Numbered from the stretch's first letter, positions 49,516-62,131 are shown. The stretch: 64,000 nucleotides of DNA from Candidatus Blochmanniella camponoti (GCF_023585825.1 NZ_CP097751.1:124001-188000); one strand, 5' to 3'. The notes: generated by a model from the sequence alone, not told the origin. Program-made: numbers and translations.

Positions 49516-50637
49516 TTAAAATGCGTAAGCTACGCCCAATGCAATAACATTATCGGTACAAATCTGAGATGCACTGGTAAAACTATCTTTATGTAATAAA
49601 TTGATTCTATAATCCACAGTAGTACAAATATTTTTATTAAAAACATAACTTGTTCCAACTGTAACACATTTTTTTAAGAAATTGCTGTAACCATCATTTT
49701 CCGCATCATTAGCTTTTGAATACAAATAAGATACAGAAGGACGTAAACCAAAATTAAATTGATATTGAGCCACTAATTCAATATTTTTAGCTTTATTAAC
49801 AAACCCATAAATATATTCTGGATTAAGATTATCACAAAAACTACCAAATGGAGTCATATTATAAGTCTCTCCATAAGTAGCTGCTACATACATACCGTTT
49901 CCATCATATTTTATGCCCAAAGAATACGCTTCAGCATTATCATTGCAACACAGATTACTATCTAAACCAGTTTGTTCAAGGATACGTTTATTATTAGTGT
50001 AAGCCACGGACGCAGCAAACCCATTATCCAATGAGTAAGATGCGGACACCCCGTATCCTTCTCCGTTAGCCGTTTTTAAAGTACGACCCGTTGCTTTGTT
50101 CACATCATTTTTACCTTGATATTGTAAGGCAAAATCCAATCCATTCATGAAACCAAAAAAATTTTTATTACGATATGTAATCACATTCGAACTACGATTA
50201 GATAAAAAATTATCTACAAACAATATATCTCCTCCAAATCCTGGCGTTACATCTGTCCATGCTCCCACATCATACAATACTCCATAATTTCTTCCATAAT
50301 CAATGCTTCCTAAATTTCCAAATTTTATTCCTGCATAGCCAAGCAACACCTTATCATTATTATTTATGATGGTTCCTTCAGTATTTTTTAGGGAAATTTC
50401 ATGCTCCCACATACCAAAACCAACAATTTTGTCATTAATATATGTTGTTCCAGAAAAACCATATCTTACAAACGAATTATCCCCATTTTTAGTATTATCT
50501 TTAGAAAAATAATGACCTCCAACAAGACTACCAAACATATCTAATATATTTCCATCTTTATTGTAAATTTCAGAAGCCCCGGCAGTGCTTGCCATAACCA
50601 TAGTTGCGACCAGGCTAGTAAAACACCGTAATTTCAT
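49516..50637 (-). CDS. ompC: General outer-membrane porin, OmpC/OmpF family
   Basis: 16-strand trimeric porin. Signal peptide residues 1-22 (MKLRC...TAGAS, cleavage before EIYNKDGN). Pore-wall arginines are kept (FVRYGF, YGRNYG, TYRNKNFFG), and the end is VIALGVAYAF with the terminal aromatic needed for assembly. In constriction loop L3 the usual P-E-F-G-G reads P-G-F-G-G, so the Glu equivalent to OmpF Glu117 is lost while the preceding Asp (WTD) stays. A Cys pair (NLCCND) lies in an external loop. 373 residues against 367. Beside gyrA as ompC is in E. coli. GAGG precedes the ATG. Confidence 0.93.
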   Translation of the reverse strand: MKLRCFTSLVATMVMASTAGASEIYNKDGNILDMFGSLVGGHYFSKDNTKNGDNSFVRYGFSGTTYINDKIVGFGMWEHEISLKNTEGTIINNNDKVLLGYAGIKFGNLGSIDYGRNYGVLYDVGAWTDVTPGFGGDILFVDNFLSNRSSNVITYRNKNFFGFMNGLDFALQYQGKNDVNKATGRTLKTANGEGYGVSASYSLDNGFAASVAYTNNKRILEQTGLDSNLCCNDNAEAYSLGIKYDGNGMYVAATYGETYNMTPFGSFCDNLNPEYIYGFVNKAKNIELVAQYQFNFGLRPSVSYLYSKANDAENDGYSNFLKKCVTVGTSYVFNKNICTTVDYRINLLHKDSFTSASQICTDNVIALGVAYAF

Positions 50638-51326
50638 ATTAATACCTCACCATATAGTAAGTAAAAAATACTATTTAACAAAAATGACACCCATTAACTT
50701 TCTTCAAAATAAATTAACACTTTTTATGCACCAATCCACTCTAAGTTATTAGTTATTACATAATAAACCACCTACTTTGCTCACATTGCATCAACTATAT
50801 CGGCATATTAATAAAATACAATTCTCCAACAATTCAACTCATATTTGAACAACACACGCAAAAAACCAAATCCTACGCATAAAACATAAAAAATCCAATG
50901 TTTCTCTCATATCTATATCATTTACTATCTAATACACAACGATTTCTCATTCAATATACATATCTAACAATTCCTGTCATTGAATATCGTATTATTTATG
51001 ATCATAATGTCCAATATCAATAATAAAATAATCATATTATAATATAATATTGCATGTTTGTTACATTACCTCAACTTAAATAATCTCTACTCCAATTAAC
51101 TATTTCACAAATCATAGTAATCATTTCTTATCATTATATTAGAAATAATTCCTGTATACCATATATATTAACATAATAAATATTAAAAAATACATGAGTA
51201 AACAACACAAAATGCAATATTAATTTCACAGACACAAAAATCCCATATTATTGAATAAAATTTCATTATTAAAACCAACAATTAATAACAATAAATTCTC
51301 TTCGATACTGAATTAAATAAAACATT
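50638..51326. other. gyrA to porin intergenic region
   Basis: 689 bases upstream of the porin gene. E. coli has micF and the rcs genes here; none can be read. Only short A/T palindromes. It presumably contains the porin promoter. Confidence 0.5.
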
Positions 51327-53864
51327 TTAATTCTCTACTGATTCCACAACACACTGTAGCCCAACTACACATTCATCACATGCTGTACGAATTAACATAA
51401 CTCCTTGAGTATTACGTCTAATAATATTAACTTCAGAAACACGAGTGCGCACTAATCGGCCTGAGTCAGTGATCATTACTATTTGATCAGATTGATTTAC
51501 TTGCACAGCACCAATTACATTACCATTTCGCTCAGTAACCTTAATAGAAATCACACCTTGAGTCGCGCGAGACTTAATTGGATATTCTGATTGATTAGTA
51601 CGTTTTCCGAAACCATTTCGAGTAACAGTAAGAATAGAACTCTTATCTTTTGGTATAATTAAAGATACTACGCGATCACCTTGTAACAAATGAATACCCT
51701 TCACACCGATCGCCGAGCGACCTACACTTCGCACCTGCGTTTCTTTAAATCGCACAACTTTTCCGTAAGCAGTAAACAACATTACCTCATTACTGCCATC
51801 GGTTACATCAGCTCCAATTAATTCATCCCCATCATTAAGATTCAATGCAATAATACCAACATTACGTGGCCGACTAAACTCAGTAAGTGGTGTTTTTTTT
51901 ACAACTCCACTACTAGTCGCCATAAATACTTGATGTCCTGTTGTATAATTTTGAATTGGTAAAATAGCAGTAATTCGTTCATTCACATCTAATGGCAAAA
52001 GGTTAATAATTGGTTTACCTCGTGATCCACGACTAGCTGCAGGTAATCGATAGACTTTCATCCAATATATACGCCCATAATTAGAAAATAACAAAACCGT
52101 ATCATGAGTATTAGCTATTAGTAATCGCGTAATAAAATCTTCTTCCTTAATTCGCGTTGCTAACTTTCCTTTTCCTCCTCGTTTTTGCGCCTCATAATCT
52201 GTTAATGGTTGATACTTAACATAACCTTGATATGATAAAGTTACTACTACATCTTTTTGATTAATTAAATTTTCAACATTAATATTTTCAATATTGCTAC
52301 TAATTTCAGTACGACGAGAATCGTTATACTCTTCTTGTATCATCAATAGTTCTTGACGAATTACCTTCATAAGGCATTTAGAATCTTTTAAAATAGAGAT
52401 TAAATTTTCTATTTTTTCTAATAAACTGCTATATTCTTTTAATATTTTTTCATACTCCAAAGTAGTAAGTTTATGTAATTTTAAATCTAAAATAGCTTGT
52501 ACTTGATTCTTGGTAAGATAACATTGATTATTGTAAACAGCATTCTTTAAATCTGACCCTTCAGATTTCATCAAATTAATAGAAGTTCTCTGTTTCATAT
52601 CAAAAACATTGCCTATATTCCACGATGAAGATATTAAAACAGAACTAGCTTCCTCAGAACTATTAGATTGACGGATAAGTTTAATAACTGAATCAATGTT
52701 AAATAATGCAATCGCTAACCCCTCTAAAATATGAATACGACTACGAGCTTTCTTTAATTCAAAAGTAACACGACGTATTACCACTGCACGACGATGACAT
52801 ACAAAAGCAGATAAAATGTCTTTTAATGACATAACTTTTGGTTGTCCTTGATGTAACGCCACCATATTAATGCCGAATGAAGTTTGTAACGAAGTTAAAG
52901 AATATAAATTATTTAAAATTACTTCACTAATAGCATCACGTTTAATTTCAACAACTATTCGCATGCCATCCTTATCAGATTCATCACGCAAATTATATAT
53001 TCCTTCAATGCGTTTTAATTTTGCTAATTCCGCGATCTTTTCTAACAATCGAGCCTTATTAACTTGATAAGGAATTTCATATATTACGATAGATTCGCGA
53101 CCACTTTTAACATCAGTTTCAATTTCCGATCGGGCGCGAATATAAATTTTACCTCGTCCAGTGCTATATGCTTCTTTCAGACCACCACTATCATTAATAA
53201 TAGCAGCAGTAGGAAAATCTGGGCCCGGAATATATTTCATTAATCCTTCAATAGTAATATCCTCATTATCTATAAACGCCAAACATCCATTAATTACCTC
53301 AGAAAGATTGTGAGGAGGGATATTAGTAGCCATTCCCACAGCAATACCAGAAGAACCATTAACCAAAAGATTTGGAATTCTAGCAGGTAATATTCCTGGA
53401 ATACTTTCAGTGCCATCATAATTAAGTTCATAATCAACTGTTTCTTTGTCTAAATCTAACAATAATTCATTTGCTATTTTAGACATACGTACTTCAGTAT
53501 AACGCATAGCCGCCGCTGGATCACCATCTACTGAGCCAAAATTACCCTGTCCATCTACTAAAGCATAGCGCATTAAAAAAGGTTGTGCCATGCGCACTAT
53601 AGTTTCATATACTGCAGTATCCCCATGAGGATGATATTTTCCAATAACATCACCTACTACTCTAGCTGATTTTTTATAATTTCTATTCCAACAATTCCCA
53701 AGTACTTGCATGGCAAACAATATACGACGATGCACAGGTTTTAACCCATCTCGAACATCTGGCAATGCACGCCCAACGATCACTGACATAGCATAATCTA
53801 AATAAGAATGCGTTAATTCTTCTTCTATGTTAATTTGTGTGATTTCTTTAGCAAAATCATTCAT
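51327..53864 (-). CDS. gyrA: DNA gyrase subunit A
   Basis: Breakage-reunion subunit that introduces negative supercoils with GyrB. Same numbering as E. coli through the N-terminus; the active Tyr is in AAMRYTEVR (Tyr122). Quinolone region [13 protein letters not shown] has Thr at 83 and Glu at 87 instead of E. coli Ser83 and Asp87. GyrA box QKRGGKGK starts the C-terminal beta-pinwheel. 845 residues against 875: the acidic C-terminal tail is missing. GAGGA precedes the ATG. Divergent from ubiG. Confidence 0.97.
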   Translation of the reverse strand: MNDFAKEITQINIEEELTHSYLDYAMSVIVGRALPDVRDGLKPVHRRILFAMQVLGNCWNRNYKKSARVVGDVIGKYHPHGDTAVYETIVRMAQPFLMRYALVDGQGNFGSVDGDPAAAMRYTEVRMSKIANELLLDLDKETVDYELNYDGTESIPGILPARIPNLLVNGSSGIAVGMATNIPPHNLSEVINGCLAFIDNEDITIEGLMKYIPGPDFPTAAIINDSGGLKEAYSTGRGKIYIRARSEIETDVKSGRESIVIYEIPYQVNKARLLEKIAELAKLKRIEGIYNLRDESDKDGMRIVVEIKRDAISEVILNNLYSLTSLQTSFGINMVALHQGQPKVMSLKDILSAFVCHRRAVVIRRVTFELKKARSRIHILEGLAIALFNIDSVIKLIRQSNSSEEASSVLISSSWNIGNVFDMKQRTSINLMKSEGSDLKNAVYNNQCYLTKNQVQAILDLKLHKLTTLEYEKILKEYSSLLEKIENLISILKDSKCLMKVIRQELLMIQEEYNDSRRTEISSNIENINVENLINQKDVVVTLSYQGYVKYQPLTDYEAQKRGGKGKLATRIKEEDFITRLLIANTHDTVLLFSNYGRIYWMKVYRLPAASRGSRGKPIINLLPLDVNERITAILPIQNYTTGHQVFMATSSGVVKKTPLTEFSRPRNVGIIALNLNDGDELIGADVTDGSNEVMLFTAYGKVVRFKETQVRSVGRSAIGVKGIHLLQGDRVVSLIIPKDKSSILTVTRNGFGKRTNQSEYPIKSRATQGVISIKVTERNGNVIGAVQVNQSDQIVMITDSGRLVRTRVSEVNIIRRNTQGVMLIRTACDECVVGLQCVVESVEN

Positions 53865-54109
53865 GCATTTATATCCTCTATTTATTTTTAATTTATATAT
53901 ATTAAAAATTTATTTAAATAATCTATTTAAACTATAATATAAACTGTTTTAGTAATATTTAAATTACTCTACAAAGATAAATACATTTATCATATTATAT
54001 ATAAATCAGTTCATAACCATATTTCAACGAACTAATAGTTGTAAACAATTTACATACTAATATTCAAATCTATAACATTCCCATCTTCTTATTTTAGGAA
54101 GATCTTAAC

Positions 54110-54859
54110 ATGAAAGACATAATTGTTGATGAACTTACAAAAAATCAAAAGAATATGAATAAAAAAGAAATCAGTAAATTCAAAACATCCACATCTCAAT
54201 GGTGGGGTCCTTTTAATACATTTAAACCATTGCATCACATTAATTCAACACGCTTTAATTATATTATTGAGCACAGTAATGGACTATTTGGCAAAAAAAT
54301 ATTAGATATTGGCTGCGGTGGAGGTATTTTGTCAGAAAGTATGGCGCAAGCAGGCGCAAAAGTTGTTGGGTTAGATATCAATGCTTCTGCTTTAGAAGTT
54401 GCAAAATCACATGCCTTACATCAAGGTTTAAATATTCATTACATACAAGAAACAATAGAAAACCATGCCTTAAACCATGCTAATCACTACGACGTAGTAA
54501 CCTGTATGGAAGTTTTAGAACATGTACCGTGTCCTTCATCAATCGTTCATGCTTGCTCTACCATGATTAAGATAGACGGATCAGTATTTTTTTCCACATT
54601 AAATCGTACATTTAAATCATGGCTGTTCGTTGTAATAGGCGCTGAATATATTTTTCGCATTATTCCAAAAGGCACTCATAATTTTAATAAATTTATTACC
54701 CCATCTGAATTACTAGAATGGATTGACTCTACCATTTTAGAAGAACAAAACATCACCGGATTATGCTATAATCCCTGCACGAATAAATGCGCCTTAATAC
54801 GTAACCTTAACACAAACTATATCTTACATGCTAAACTAAAAAATAATCGCACTATATAA
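54110..54859 (+). CDS. ubiG: Ubiquinone biosynthesis O-methyltransferase
   Basis: SAM-dependent, performs both O-methylations of ubiquinone synthesis. SAM motif I LDIGCGGGILSE, acidic strand VVGLDIN, and CMEVLEHVPCPSSIV are conserved; WWGPFNTFKPLHHINSTRFNYI is the typical N-terminal part. 249 residues against 240. AGGAAG precedes the ATG. Supplies quinone to Nuo and DsbB. Confidence 0.96.
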   Translation: MKDIIVDELTKNQKNMNKKEISKFKTSTSQWWGPFNTFKPLHHINSTRFNYIIEHSNGLFGKKILDIGCGGGILSESMAQAGAKVVGLDINASALEVAKSHALHQGLNIHYIQETIENHALNHANHYDVVTCMEVLEHVPCPSSIVHACSTMIKIDGSVFFSTLNRTFKSWLFVVIGAEYIFRIIPKGTHNFNKFITPSELLEWIDSTILEEQNITGLCYNPCTNKCALIRNLNTNYILHAKLKNNRTI

Positions 54860-54872
54860 TACAGAGCGATTA
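54844..54872 (+). terminator. Small stem-loop at the ubiG stop
   Basis: TAATCGC (54844-54850) / GCGATTA (54866-54872), with the stop codon in the loop. No T-run. Weak candidate. Confidence 0.35.
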
Positions 54873-55231
54873 CAAATTAACAAATAATAAACGTTTACTA
54901 TTGCAAGAATAATTTTTTTAATATGATCAATATAATATTAAAGACATAATCCAATTGTTCAATTATATATAAAATATATAATACGGTACAGCATGATCAC
55001 ATATATTTATAGACACAATCAGTTATTATTGATATTTAGAATATTTATACCAAATAAGAACCATGCAATATTTTCCACCTGTATTACTATTTAATCAATT
55101 ACTATTTTATACATAAAAATTATGATGTCATTATTAATTCACCGAACTATCACGAGTCTAAGCTATAATTTATTCATCACAAATTACTGTGGCCTAATAT
55201 TATTAGTACTTCACAACAGGTATACATTTAT
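54860..55231. other. ubiG-nrdA intergenic region
   Basis: 372 bases upstream of nrdA. I looked for DnaA boxes (TTATNCACA) like those of E. coli nrdA and saw no clear one. No gene. Confidence 0.45.
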
Positions 55232-57514
55232 ATGAACCAAACTCTACTAGTTACTAAACGAAACGGTCATCACGAACCTATTAATCTTGAAAAAATTCAC
55301 CGAGTTATTAATTGGGCCGCCAAAGGCTTAGAGCAAGTCTCTGTTTCACAAGTAGAATTGCGTTCCCACATACAATTTTATAATGGAATAAAAACTTCCG
55401 ATATTCAAGAAACAATCATAAAAGCAGCAGCAGACTTGATTTCTGAAGAAGAACCAGACTATCAATATTTAGCAGCACGTTTAGCGGTATTTCATTTACG
55501 TAAAAAAGCTTATGGTCAATTTAAACCACCAAAACTGTATAATCATGTGTTACGATTAATAAAAATTGGGAAATACGATCAACATTTGCTAGATGATTAC
55601 AATGCGGAAGAGTTTAATCAAATGGATTCATTTATTGATCATTGGCGGGACATGAATTTTTCATATGCTGCTGTAAAACAATTAGAAGGTAAATACTTAG
55701 TACAAAATAGAGTAACCGGAGAGATTTATGAAAGTGCTCAGTTTTTATATATACTAACTGCGGCCTGTTTATTTTCTAAATATCCCAAAAAAACTCGAAT
55801 GCATTACATTCAACAATTTTACAATGCGATATCAACTTTTAAAATTTCTTTAGCAACACCTATTATGTCTGGAGTACGTACACCAACACGCCAATTTAGT
55901 TCCTGTGTATTAATCGAATGTGATGATAGTCTTGATTCTATCAATGCAACATCCAGTTCTATTGTAAAATACGTCGCGCAACGCGCTGGAATAGGTATTA
56001 ACGCTGGACGCATTAGAGCATTAGGTAGTCCAATACGTAACGGAGAAGCATTCCACACCGGATGTATCCCATTCTATAAACATTTTCAAACAGCAGTAAA
56101 ATCATGCTCTCAGGGAGGCGTACGTGGAGGAGCGGCCACACTATTTTATCCTATTTGGCATTTAGAAATAGAAAATCTACTTGTTTTAAAAAATAATCGT
56201 GGCATCGATTCTAATCGAATACGTCATTTAGATTATGGGGTACAAATCAATAAATTAATGTACCAACGTCTTATTGAAGGAAAATATATTACACTATTTA
56301 GTCCATCTGATGTGCCAGGATTATATGAAGCTTTTTTTAATAATCAAAATGAATTCGAACACTTATATAACACATATGAAAATGATCGTAATATTAGACA
56401 TCGAAAAATTAAAGCAATAGAATTGTTTTCTTTGATGATGCAAGAGCGAGCTTCTACCGGAAGAATCTATATTCAACATACAGATCACTGTAATACTCAT
56501 AGTGCTTTTGATAGTATTGCCGCTCCAGTTCGTCAATCCAATTTATGCTTGGAAATCACTTTACCAACCAAACCTTTAAATAACATTAATGACCATAATG
56601 GTGAAATTGCTTTATGTACACTATCTGCTTTCAATCTTGGTAACATTGAAAATCTTGATGACTTATCTGAACTTTCTACTTTAATAGTACGAGCTCTTGA
56701 CGCTCTATTAGATTATCAACATTATCCTATTCCTGCTGCGCAACGTAGTGCTGTAAGAAGACGCTCTTTAGGAATTGGAGTAATTAATTATGCTTATTAT
56801 CTTGCTAAACACGGGGTACGCTATTCAGATGGTAGTGCTAATAAACTAACACATCGTACTTTCGAAGCTATTCAATACTATTTATTAAGAGCTTCTAACA
56901 ATTTGGCTCAAGAAAAAGGATCTTGCGAGTGGTTCGATGATACTTCATATTCAAAAGGAATCTTGCCTATTGATACATACAAAACAGACCTGAATTCATT
57001 TATTAATGAACCATTACATTATAACTGGGAAGATTTACGTGTTAAGATTAAAAAATATGGATTACGAAATTCTACATTATCTGCATTAATGCCATCAGAA
57101 ACTTCGTCACAAATTTCTAATGCTACTAATGGCATAGAACCTCCCAGAGGTTACATTAGCATAAAAGCTTCAAAAGACGGAATCTTGCGTCAAGTAGTAC
57201 CTGAATTTATTAAACTAAAATCTGATTATGAATTATTATGGCAAATACCGGACAATCGGGGATATCTACAATTAGTAGGAATTATGCAAAAATTCATTGA
57301 CCAATCCATTTCAACTAATACTAATTACGATCCCTCTCGATTTCCAGAACACAAAGTGCCTATGAAACAGCTACTTTCAGATTTGTTATACGCATATAGA
57401 CTTGGTATTAAAACATTATACTATCATAACACCCGTGATGGAGCTCAGGATGTACAAAAAACACTACCACATAACCAATCAAATATTTGTACAAGTGATG
57501 CTTGTACAATTTAA
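55232..57514 (+). CDS. nrdA: Ribonucleoside-diphosphate reductase 1 alpha subunit
   Basis: Class Ia, aerobic reduction of NDPs to dNDPs. ATP-cone at the N-terminus ([20 protein letters not shown]). Active-site cysteines in FSSCVLIE and NLCLEI, radical-transfer tyrosines in the C-terminal part, and the redox pair in CTSDACTI at the very end with the same spacing as E. coli CESGACKI. The finger [10 protein letters not shown] is typical. 760 residues against 761. It overlaps an upstream extension of the nrdB frame but not nrdB itself. Confidence 0.97.
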   Translation: MNQTLLVTKRNGHHEPINLEKIHRVINWAAKGLEQVSVSQVELRSHIQFYNGIKTSDIQETIIKAAADLISEEEPDYQYLAARLAVFHLRKKAYGQFKPPKLYNHVLRLIKIGKYDQHLLDDYNAEEFNQMDSFIDHWRDMNFSYAAVKQLEGKYLVQNRVTGEIYESAQFLYILTAACLFSKYPKKTRMHYIQQFYNAISTFKISLATPIMSGVRTPTRQFSSCVLIECDDSLDSINATSSSIVKYVAQRAGIGINAGRIRALGSPIRNGEAFHTGCIPFYKHFQTAVKSCSQGGVRGGAATLFYPIWHLEIENLLVLKNNRGIDSNRIRHLDYGVQINKLMYQRLIEGKYITLFSPSDVPGLYEAFFNNQNEFEHLYNTYENDRNIRHRKIKAIELFSLMMQERASTGRIYIQHTDHCNTHSAFDSIAAPVRQSNLCLEITLPTKPLNNINDHNGEIALCTLSAFNLGNIENLDDLSELSTLIVRALDALLDYQHYPIPAAQRSAVRRRSLGIGVINYAYYLAKHGVRYSDGSANKLTHRTFEAIQYYLLRASNNLAQEKGSCEWFDDTSYSKGILPIDTYKTDLNSFINEPLHYNWEDLRVKIKKYGLRNSTLSALMPSETSSQISNATNGIEPPRGYISIKASKDGILRQVVPEFIKLKSDYELLWQIPDNRGYLQLVGIMQKFIDQSISTNTNYDPSRFPEHKVPMKQLLSDLLYAYRLGIKTLYYHNTRDGAQDVQKTLPHNQSNICTSDACTI

Positions 57515-57576
57515 AAAAGCAACTACTGTTTACTAAAACCCACATATTTATATTTGCTTGTAACAAAGGAATAAAA

Positions 57577-58707
57577 ATGATTTATACAACTTTTTCTCAA
57601 AATAAAAATAATCAACTGCTCGAACCGATGTTTTTAGGACAACCAGTAAATATCGCCCGATTTGATCAACAAAAACATTCCATTTTTGAAAAATTAATTG
57701 AAAAACAACTTTCGTTCTTTTGGCGTCCAGAAGAAATAGATATTTCTAAAGACCGTATAGATTTTCAATCATTACCAGACCATGAAAAACACATTTTTAT
57801 TAGTAATTTAAAATACCAAACTTTATTAGATTCTATTCAAGGACGCAGTCCCAATATTGCATTACTACCATTAATTTCTATACCAGAACTGGAAATTTGG
57901 GTAGAAACTTGGTCATTTTTTGAAACCATCCACTCCCGTTCCTACACCCATATTATTCGCAATATTGTTAATCATCCATCTTTGATATTTGATGATATTA
58001 TCAGCAACAAAGAAATTTTAAAACGTGCTAAAGATATTTCAACATACTATGATAATTTAATTGAATTAACCAGTTATTATCATATCTTAGGCCCCGGTAT
58101 TCATCAAATCAATAATAACACTGTCGCAGTAAACTTACATGAACTTAAAAAGAAATTATACTTATGTTTGATTAGCGTTAACGTGCTAGAAGCTATTCGT
58201 TTTTATGTCAGCTTCGCCTGTTCTTTTGCATTTGCTGAAAGAGAACTCATGGAAGGTAATGCAAAAATTATACGACTTATAGCACGTGACGAAGCTTTGC
58301 ATTTAAACGCTACCCAACATATTTTAAACTTAATGCGCTCTGGGTCAGATGATCCAGAAATGGCCGATATCAGTACAGAATGCCAACAAGAAAGTTATGC
58401 GCTATTTTTAATGGCTGCAGAACAAGAAAAAAATTGGGCTAATTATTTATTTAAAGATGGCTCTATGATAGGTTTAAACAAAGATATACTTTGTCAATAC
58501 ATTGAATATATTACCAACATACGTATGCAAGCAATCGGACTAGGAACACCCTTCAACACTAAATCTAACGTGATACCCTGGATTAATTCTTGGTTATCAT
58601 CAGATAATGTTCAAGTAGCACCACAAGAAGTAGAAGCCAGTTCTTATTTAGTAGGTCAAATAGACCCCAATATTGACGAAAATGAATTTCATGACTTTCA
58701 ATTGTAA
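57577..58707 (+). CDS. nrdB: Ribonucleoside-diphosphate reductase 1 beta subunit
   Basis: Holds the diiron-tyrosyl radical for NrdA. The start at 57577 is chosen because AAAGGA precedes it and it gives exactly 376 residues, as in E. coli; the frame is open upstream without homology. Ligands Asp85, Glu116, His119, the later Glu and DEALH (Glu, His), and the radical Tyr123 (numbered with Met1) are present. The residue before Glu116 is Phe, where E. coli has Ser. The C-terminus NEFHDFQL binds NrdA. Overlaps yfaE. Confidence 0.97.
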   Translation: MIYTTFSQNKNNQLLEPMFLGQPVNIARFDQQKHSIFEKLIEKQLSFFWRPEEIDISKDRIDFQSLPDHEKHIFISNLKYQTLLDSIQGRSPNIALLPLISIPELEIWVETWSFFETIHSRSYTHIIRNIVNHPSLIFDDIISNKEILKRAKDISTYYDNLIELTSYYHILGPGIHQINNNTVAVNLHELKKKLYLCLISVNVLEAIRFYVSFACSFAFAERELMEGNAKIIRLIARDEALHLNATQHILNLMRSGSDDPEMADISTECQQESYALFLMAAEQEKNWANYLFKDGSMIGLNKDILCQYIEYITNIRMQAIGLGTPFNTKSNVIPWINSWLSSDNVQVAPQEVEASSYLVGQIDPNIDENEFHDFQL

Positions 58708-58972
58708 AATATTTTTTTTTCAAAAAAAATATTTAAATATACAATTTGCGCATAATAACAGAACATATCGTTCCTTATTGGAAGCATTGGAAATGCATCA
58801 TATACCATCATTAAATTATCAATGTCGATCAGGTTACTGTGGAAGTTGCCGTGCCTTATTAATAAAAGGAAAAGTGCAATATTGCATAGAACCTTTAGGT
58901 TATATTCATTCTAATGAAATTTTGATATGCTGCTGTGTTCCTATAGAACATATTATATTAAAACTACTGTAA
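58682..58972 (+). CDS. yfaE: 2Fe-2S ferredoxin-like protein YfaE
   Basis: Ferredoxin that in E. coli maintains the NrdB diferric-tyrosyl cofactor. Ligand cysteines in CRSGYCGSC and the later ICCC match E. coli CREGYCGSC and PCCC. The start is uncertain: ATGs at 58682 and 58691 both lie within the end of nrdB, and either leaves an N-terminus longer than E. coli (84 residues). Just after, nine T (58712-58720) then C and eight A (58722-58729) make a slippage-prone tract. The overlap with nrdB implies translational coupling. Confidence 0.9.
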   Translation: MNFMTFNCKIFFFQKKYLNIQFAHNNRTYRSLLEALEMHHIPSLNYQCRSGYCGSCRALLIKGKVQYCIEPLGYIHSNEILICCCVPIEHIILKLL

Positions 58973-59064
58973 CATGTGTTTTAAACGACATTATTATAAA
59001 TTCAGAAAATCTATTCATTAAATAATTTAAAATATAAAATCCTCCAATTAAATTTTTATTTCAA

Positions 59065-60555
59065 TTAAACTACCGGTGAGTATATTAAATGCATAAAATA
59101 AATCAAAGGCTTTGGGTATAATCCTAAAAATAATATAGAAAAAGATACTATAATCACTATTATCCCATCAGGAGTAACACTCCAACTAGATAAAGAATCA
59201 GAGTTGATATTTAAACGATTTATAGGACTAAGATATAAATTTATTATAATTCTTAAATAATAAAATATACTAATAACACTACTCATTGCTATAAAAATAG
59301 TAAGCCACCATAATTTACTGTCTATTCCCAAAACAAACAAATAAAATTTCCCAATGAAACCTAATGTCATAGGTATGCCCGCTAAAGACAATATAATAAT
59401 CGTAAATAATACCGATAACGTTGGATGATGCCAAAAAAGACCACGATATACAAACAAAGAATCTACATCTATGTCCTCATTGCCATAAAAAAACGACATT
59501 ACACTGATAATACCAAATGCGCCAATACTAGTCAGCACGTAACTTATAAGATAAATACCAATCGTTTCCAAAGCAATGGGGTTGGCCCGTAATATCGCAA
59601 TTACACCAATCAAAACATAACCTGTATGTGCAATTGAAGAATAAGCTAAAACCCGCTTAATATTATCTTGTTTAATAGCCATTAAATTACCAAATAACGC
59701 TGAGCAACATGCAATACCTGATAAAAATATACAAAATACCTTACTACACTGATTAGGAAACACCATAAATAATCGTATCAATACAGCTATTATAGCTATT
59801 TTACTGCTAGTTGTCAGATACAATGATACCGAAGATGGCGCTCCTTGATATACATCAGGAGTCCATAAATGAAAAGGAACTAATGACAATTTAAACCCGA
59901 TCCCAACCATCATCATACCTAGTCCTATGGTTGACATAAGTATAGATTGATTCGACGCAATAACATGCAAACGTAACAATTGACTAATGCTGGTAAAAGA
60001 CAAAAAACCAGTTGCAGCATATATCAATGCTATACCAAATAATATAAATGATGAAGATACTCCAGATAATATAATATATTTAATACTTGCTTCTAAAGAA
60101 AATTTTTTAAAAAAAGAATAACCTATCAACCCAAATAACGGCAATGAAATAAGTTCCATTCCTAAAAATAATATTACTAAATGATTCGTAGTTGCTAGTA
60201 AAATACCGCCAATACTAGAAATAAGTAATAATAAATAAAACTCGTCACGATTATTACTCGGATAAATTAACAACCATTTATAAGCCAATACGGAGCTTGA
60301 TAAACCAGAAACTAACACCAATATTATATATAATATAGAAAAATCATCAACACACATTAATTGTAAAACGTTTCGAGCTCTTTGATCCCATACCAATCCA
60401 ATCGATATAATTGCCAAACTAAATCCGAATATTGTTAATGAAGTATGTAAAAATAAATTGCGACGATATGCAATAGATAACATAATAATGACTACTGTCA
60501 TTCCAATAATTAGTACGGGCAACAATAGAATTATTTGTGTCCAAGTTATTAACAT
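59065..60555 (-). CDS. nuoN: NADH-quinone oxidoreductase subunit N
   Basis: Antiporter-like membrane subunit of complex I. Conserved [47 protein letters not shown] and [18 protein letters not shown], with the Lys/Glu of the proton path. About 14 helices. 496 residues against 485. Last nuo gene, 34 bases after nuoM, convergent with yfaE. Confidence 0.97.
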   Translation of the reverse strand: MLITWTQIILLLPVLIIGMTVVIIMLSIAYRRNLFLHTSLTIFGFSLAIISIGLVWDQRARNVLQLMCVDDFSILYIILVLVSGLSSSVLAYKWLLIYPSNNRDEFYLLLLISSIGGILLATTNHLVILFLGMELISLPLFGLIGYSFFKKFSLEASIKYIILSGVSSSFILFGIALIYAATGFLSFTSISQLLRLHVIASNQSILMSTIGLGMMMVGIGFKLSLVPFHLWTPDVYQGAPSSVSLYLTTSSKIAIIAVLIRLFMVFPNQCSKVFCIFLSGIACCSALFGNLMAIKQDNIKRVLAYSSIAHTGYVLIGVIAILRANPIALETIGIYLISYVLTSIGAFGIISVMSFFYGNEDIDVDSLFVYRGLFWHHPTLSVLFTIIILSLAGIPMTLGFIGKFYLFVLGIDSKLWWLTIFIAMSSVISIFYYLRIIINLYLSPINRLNINSDSLSSWSVTPDGIIVIIVSFSILFLGLYPKPLIYFMHLIYSPVV

Positions 60556-60589
60556 AATAAATTAAGATCCTATTATCGTTATAATGTAA

Positions 60590-62131
60590 TCACATTGAAC
60601 AGTTATATTCTTTTAAGAAAATATAAAGATCGTGCATTGTCGTATATGAAACATTTAAAATATATTGCGGAAAAAAACCAATTAAAAAAATACATGACAA
60701 CAACGTTATAATAATATTCTTTTCCCGTAGTGTCATATTTCTTAATAACCTGCTTTTATTAACTCTGGGAACCAATATTGGACCATAATATACGCGTTGC
60801 ATTAAAATAAGAGAATAAATTGATGATAATATTATCCCAAAACAAGCTATTATTGTAGTTATAGGTGCTGATTGAAAATTACCAAACAAAATCGTCACTT
60901 CTCCTACAAAATTTCCAGTACCAGGTAATCCAAGTGTTGCTGCTGCGAAACATAAAGAAAAAGCAGGAATTAAATGCATGCGACTCCATAATCCTCCCAT
61001 CACACGCATATCTCGAGTATGTGTCCGCTCATATAATTGACCACAAATTATAAACATTCCAGAAACAGACAAGCTATGAGAAATCATTTGTATCACAGCA
61101 CCCTGATATGATAAGTGAGTACCACTATAAATTGCGATCAATACAAATCCCATATGAGATATACTAGTATATGCAATTAAACGTTTAACATCAGTTTGTG
61201 CGAATGCCATAAAAGCTCCATAAAAAATATTTACCAGACCCAAACCCATAGCAATTGGGGCAAAAGATTTTGAAGCACAAGGAAATAACGGTAAAACAAA
61301 TCGGAAAAATCCATAAGCCGCTGTTTTTAATAAAATTCCTGCTAAATCGACTGACCCAGCAGTAGGAGCTTGACTATGAACATCAGGCAACCAAACATGA
61401 AAAGGAACGATTGGCATTTTTACTGCAAAAGCAAAAAAAAACCCCAACATAATTAAATATTCTGTATTCACTGGCAGCAACATATTCAATAAATCTTGAT
61501 AATTAAACGACCACACACCATGTATATCATGATGTATAGAAACAAGAGTAATAATAGAAATTAACATAAATAATCCGCTAAATTGAGTATAAACAAAAAA
61601 TTTAATAGCAGTATTAATACGACCGCTTCTATTAACCTCTTTGTGTCCCCACAAAGATATCAAAAAATACATCGGAATAAGCATTATTTCCCAGAAAAAA
61701 AAGAACAAAAACATATCAATTGATAAAAAAACACCAATAACTCCACCTAAAATCCATAATAGATTAAGATAAAAAAGACCGTGATAACGCTGAATCTCAC
61801 ACCAAGAACATAACACTGCCATGCATCCTAAAAATCCAGTTAATGTCACCATCAACAAAGAAAATCCATCCAACGCTAAATGAACGCTAATTCCAAATCT
61901 TGGGATCCAAGGATATACGTATTCTAATTGCCATTTAGGAAATACATGTTCTGTTGGATGCGCATTTAATAGATCATGGCACTCATACTGCCATAAAAAA
62001 AAAGTAGTAATGAATGTTATGCTCATTCCAGATAAAGCAACCCAACGCGGTACCCAACATCCAATACGTTCTGACTGCCAACATAACAGTCCAAAAATAA
62101 AAGGAATAAATATTAAGATAATTAATAACAT
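60590..62131 (-). CDS. nuoM: NADH-quinone oxidoreductase subunit M
   Basis: Antiporter-like proton-pumping subunit of complex I. FFFFWEIMLIPMYFLI (with the conserved Glu), KMPIVPFHVWLPDVHSQAPTAGS (with Lys) and KRLIAYTSISHMGFVL are intact. 513 residues against 509; about 14 helices. Between nuoL (82 bases) and nuoN (34 bases) in one operon. Confidence 0.97.
   Translation of the reverse strand: MLLIILIFIPFIFGLLCWQSERIGCWVPRWVALSGMSITFITTFFLWQYECHDLLNAHPTEHVFPKWQLEYVYPWIPRFGISVHLALDGFSLLMVTLTGFLGCMAVLCSWCEIQRYHGLFYLNLLWILGGVIGVFLSIDMFLFFFFWEIMLIPMYFLISLWGHKEVNRSGRINTAIKFFVYTQFSGLFMLISIITLVSIHHDIHGVWSFNYQDLLNMLLPVNTEYLIMLGFFFAFAVKMPIVPFHVWLPDVHSQAPTAGSVDLAGILLKTAAYGFFRFVLPLFPCASKSFAPIAMGLGLVNIFYGAFMAFAQTDVKRLIAYTSISHMGFVLIAIYSGTHLSYQGAVIQMISHSLSVSGMFIICGQLYERTHTRDMRVMGGLWSRMHLIPAFSLCFAAATLGLPGTGNFVGEVTILFGNFQSAPITTIIACFGIILSSIYSLILMQRVYYGPILVPRVNKSRLLRNMTLREKNIIITLLSCIFLIGFFPQYILNVSYTTMHDLYIFLKEYNCSM

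Noticed and set aside
57502..57576. Upstream extension of nrdB
   Set aside because: Overlaps the nrdA end; AAAGGA and the exact E. coli length support 57577.
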